This document shows, one piece after another, positions 61,550-64,000 of a stretch of DNA of 64,000 nucleotides (position 1 is the stretch's first letter; each line of letters begins with the position of its first letter). The stretch is from Streptomyces bathyalis (GTDB lineage: Bacteria; Actinomycetota; Actinomycetes; Streptomycetales; Streptomycetaceae): contig NZ_CP048882.1 in the NCBI RefSeq assembly GCF_015910445.1, positions 4,588,001 through 4,652,000 on the forward strand, read 5' to 3'. The notes under the pieces are model-generated. The model was given only the letters and a program-made list of their open reading frames with translations, did no database searches and was not told the origin of the DNA. The position numbers were made by a program, and so were the translations under genes.

Positions 61550-61636
61550 CAGCCGGTCTGCCGTCCGTGCCGGCCGGTTCGACCAGGAGTCTGCCCTGCG
61601 ATCCAGTGAAGCCTCAGTCCCCGGCAGTCTCGGCTG

Positions 61637-61768
61637 AACCGTGACACGGCGACGCTCGCGCTGCTGTCGTTCGCGATGCTGATCGTCTCGCTGGACTGGT
61701 ACATCGTCGTCGTGGCGCTGCCCGACATCGCACGCGATCTCGGCTACTCGGCGCCACGCTGTACGTAG
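61637..61768 (+). pseudogene. Remnant of an MFS (DHA2-type) transporter N-terminus
   Basis: Only the first transmembrane segment of an EmrB/QacA-like transporter survives: ATLALLSFAMLIVSLDWYIVVVALPDIARDLGYSA, with the conserved L-D-x-x-I-V-x-V-A-L-P pattern. After that the frame leaves homology and meets TAG at 61766-61768. No continuation was seen in the next 280 bases. A deletion has probably removed the rest. Confidence 0.65.
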
Positions 61769-61984
61769 CTGCGACCCGGTGCCCCACGGCACCGGTGACG
61801 GGACCAACTCCCGTACCGCGGCAGTGGCGTCGCTGCTGAGGGGGCGGTTGAGGGGCGTCTGATGCCCCCGGCGTTCCGCAGGACCCGACAGCGCGGGCAG
61901 CACCTGTCGGCGCGGGACGACCCTGGCGGGTTACGCGGGGGTAGGCAGACGACCGCTCTTGCTATACGGTCTGTCAATAAGAGG

Positions 61985-62003
61985 CTGTTACCGGTAGTAA
62001 TAG
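61985..62003. promoter_or_regulatory. Imperfect palindrome CTGTTAC-N5-GTAATAG before the diiron oxygenase gene
   Basis: Half-sites match at six of seven positions, with TACCGGTA in the centre. It lies in the AT-richer promoter region 48-66 bases before the ATG at 62051. TetR-type sites of this kind often control such oxygenases. Confidence 0.4.
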
Positions 62004-62050
62004 CAGTAGAGGATGAGGAACTTCACGGACCCGACTCGAGGAGTCCCAGC

Positions 62051-62965
62051 ATGACCGCCAGCATCCCGCGACAGGAGACCACGAGCCGCACGCCCGAGGA
62101 CGACATCGCGCGGCGGCTGCTCGACTCGTCCGCGCAACTCTCCTACGACCCGCTCACCGAGGTCGACTGGGAGACCCCGCTGGACAAGGACTTCCACGGG
62201 GCCAGCCCGGAATGGAGCACCCTCTACGGCACCGCGTACTGGAACGAACTGACCGACGCGCAGCGCAAGGCGCTGACCCGGCAGGAGGCCGCGTCAGTGG
62301 CCAGCACCGGTATCTGGTTCGAGATGATCCTTCAGCAGATGATGCTGCGGGACATGTACGCAAAGGACCCGACCGAGGACGCCTTCCAGTGGGCGCTCAC
62401 CGAGATCGCCGACGAGTGCCGCCACTCGATCATGTTCGCCCGCGGCGCGAAGAAGCTCCGGGCGCCGGCCTACCGCCCGCACCGGGTGGCGATCGAACTC
62501 GGCCGCTTCTTCAAGACCGTCGCGTTCGGTGAGGCTGCGTACGGGGCGATCCTTGTCGCCGAGGAGGTCCTCGACGTCATGCAGCGCGACTGGATGCGCG
62601 ACGAACGGGTCGTGCCGTTCGTCCGCACCATCAACAACATCCATGTCGTCGAGGAATCACGGCACATGAAGTTCGCCCGCGACGAGACGCGCAGGCACCT
62701 CGCGCGCGCCGGACGGGTGCGCCGTCACATTCACTCTCTCCTGATCTCCGTGGCTGCCTACGTCATCGTGACCAGCATGGTGAACCGGAAGGTGTATGCC
62801 AACGCCGGACTGGACGAGGCGCGCGCCCTGCGCGAGGCGAAGGCCAACGAGCACCACAAGTCGATGATGCGCTCAAGCTGTTCGGGCCTGATGGAGTTCC
62901 TGACGTCGGTCGGGCTGCTCACCAAGCCCGCGCTGTTCTTCTACAAGCGCGCCAACCTGATCTGA
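62051..62965 (+). CDS. AurF-like diiron oxygenase
   Basis: 304 residues, mostly helical. Putative diiron ligands occur in the AurF pattern: Glu91 (IWFEMILQQMM), Glu122 and His125 (ADECRHSIMF), Glu171/172 (VAEEVLDVM), and Glu202 and His205 (VVEESRHMKFARDE). AurF-type enzymes oxidise aryl amines to nitro compounds; relatives do other oxidations, so the substrate is open. It is followed 21 bases later by a ferredoxin-FNR fusion, which could be its electron donor. The C-terminus has a hydrophobic stretch (IHSLLISVAAYVIVTSMV) that may touch the membrane. Confidence 0.88.
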   Translation: MTASIPRQETTSRTPEDDIARRLLDSSAQLSYDPLTEVDWETPLDKDFHGASPEWSTLYGTAYWNELTDAQRKALTRQEAASVASTGIWFEMILQQMMLRDMYAKDPTEDAFQWALTEIADECRHSIMFARGAKKLRAPAYRPHRVAIELGRFFKTVAFGEAAYGAILVAEEVLDVMQRDWMRDERVVPFVRTINNIHVVEESRHMKFARDETRRHLARAGRVRRHIHSLLISVAAYVIVTSMVNRKVYANAGLDEARALREAKANEHHKSMMRSSCSGLMEFLTSVGLLTKPALFFYKRANLI

Positions 62966-62986
62966 CGACTCACGCGAGCGGACGAC

Positions 62987-64000
62987 ATGGCTTACGCGAT
63001 CACCCAGACCTGCTGCAAGGACGCCAGTTGCGTGTCCGTCTGCCCGGTCAACTGCATACGCCCCACGCCCGAGGAGCGGGACTTCGGCAGTACGGAGATG
63101 CTGCACGTCGACCCGCAGACCTGCATCGACTGCGGCGCATGCGCCGACGCCTGCCCGGTTGACGCCGTCCTCCCGGTCGACAGCCTGGGTGCCGCACAGC
63201 GGGAGTACGCCGACATCAACGCGGCCTACTTCGAGCACGCCGAGGAGGAGTCGGAGGCACGGTCGGCTGAAACCGACGGCCACGGACCGATCTTCCACGC
63301 CTGGGGTGAGCCGGCCTTCGAACGCGTCCTGCCGCCGGACTTCGGGCCGCTGCGCGTCGCGATCGTCGGAACCGGGCCGGCGGGCATGTACGCCGCCGAG
63401 GATCTGCTGCTGCACACCAGGGCCGAAGTGACGCTCGTCGACCGGCTTCCGGCCGCCGGCGGTCTCGTGCGCTACGGCGTGGCTCCGGACCATCCGGCAA
63501 CGAAGAAGGCCGGCGACACCTTCGCCCGCTTCCACACGCATCCTCGCGTGCGGATGCACCTCGGCCTGGAGGTGGGCAGGGACGTCACGGCGGAGGAACT
63601 CGCCGCACACCACGATGCGGTGATCTACGCGGTGGGCGCCGCCGCCGACCGGCGACTGGGGATCCCCGGCGAGGACCGGACGGGCAGCCTCGCCGCGACC
63701 ACCGTCGTCGCCTGGTACAACGCACACCCGGAGGTCGCGCCGGACGCCGTCGATCTCTCGGCCGAACGAGTCGTCGTGGTCGGTAACGGCAACGTCGCCC
63801 TCGACGTCGCCCGCATCCTCGTCTCCGACCCGGAGGCACTGGCCGGCACCGGGATCGCGCGCCACGCGCTGGCGGAGCTGCGCCGCAGCAAGGTGCGCGA
63901 GGTGGTGGTGCTCGGGCGCCGCGATCCGGACCATGCGGCGTACACCCGATCCGAACTGCGCGCTCTGAAGCACCTTCCCGAGGTGGACCTGGTCGTGGAC
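62987..64000 (+). CDS. Ferredoxin-ferredoxin/NADP reductase fusion, 3'-truncated by the window edge
   Basis: 338 codons are visible and the frame is still open at 64000. The N-terminal ferredoxin domain has two cysteine sets (Cys9/10, 15, 19, 23 and Cys46, 49, 52, 56 with CIDCGACADACPVDAV), fitting a 7Fe or 2x4Fe-4S type. From about residue 124 a FAD/NAD(P) reductase of the FprB/adrenodoxin-reductase class begins: VAIVGTGPAGMYAAEDLL, GGLVRYGVAPDHPATKK, VVVVGNGNVALDVARIL. It passes electrons from NADPH to its own or other ferredoxins. Position behind the AurF-like gene suggests it serves that oxygenase. Confidence 0.92.
   Translation, partial: MAYAITQTCCKDASCVSVCPVNCIRPTPEERDFGSTEMLHVDPQTCIDCGACADACPVDAVLPVDSLGAAQREYADINAAYFEHAEEESEARSAETDGHGPIFHAWGEPAFERVLPPDFGPLRVAIVGTGPAGMYAAEDLLLHTRAEVTLVDRLPAAGGLVRYGVAPDHPATKKAGDTFARFHTHPRVRMHLGLEVGRDVTAEELAAHHDAVIYAVGAAADRRLGIPGEDRTGSLAATTVVAWYNAHPEVAPDAVDLSAERVVVVGNGNVALDVARILVSDPEALAGTGIARHALAELRRSKVREVVVLGRRDPDHAAYTRSELRALKHLPEVDLVVD

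Overview
The window is high-GC DNA with actinobacterial gene style: strong G/C third-position bias, GTG starts, ATGA/GTGA overlaps and very rare TTA codons. The gene content (fruR-fruK-fruA plus ptsI, carboxylic acid reductase, many TetR regulators, DUF4166/DUF899/DUF6519 proteins) points to Streptomyces or a close relative. I saw no rRNA, tRNA or CRISPR array.

Layout. (1) 1-7.5 kb: end of a DUF4166 gene, a TetR regulator, aconitase, a FUSC-type membrane protein, and a TetR regulator divergent from a secreted beta-propeller protein. (2) 8-13.8 kb: a fructose PTS locus made of a DeoR-type repressor, 1-phosphofructokinase, EIIABC, a 36-codon upstream ORF and enzyme I. (3) 13.8-23.6 kb: carboxylic acid reductase with its TetR regulator, an alpha/beta hydrolase, a secreted protein, a small Cys-pair protein, an epoxide hydrolase and an MHS-type transporter. 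(4) 24.6-55.6 kb: one co-directional block of 20 genes encoding a contractile injection system (CIS) of the actinobacterial extracellular-CIS lineage. (5) 55.7-64 kb: a secreted HNH nuclease, an FG-GAP protein, small membrane proteins, DUF899, a GNAT protein, an MFS remnant, and an AurF-like diiron oxygenase followed by a ferredoxin/FNR fusion that runs off the window.

The CIS block is the main object. It has a sheath, tube, Cys-pair baseplate protein, DUF4255 cap with a histone-H1-like Lys/Ala tail, AAA+ ATPase, hub/LysM/VgrG-D/spike/PAAR proteins, gp25, two large baseplate proteins (the second with an apparent 1-nt frameshift), a beta-helix tail protein, a DUF6519 protein and a terminal amidase. 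Embedded in it is a 2339-residue DUF4157 protein. It has an N-terminal HELLH motif, long disordered linkers, an amphipathic/hydrophobic helical core, KPDGKPG-like repeats and a C-terminal nuclease-like tip. An unrecognised gene of clearly lower GC follows and is best explained as the tip's immunity protein. This toxin-tip/immunity cassette inside a particle operon is the best candidate for an undescribed system. No tail-fibre gene and no separate tape-measure gene is evident. TTA codons in several CIS genes suggest bldA-linked developmental control.
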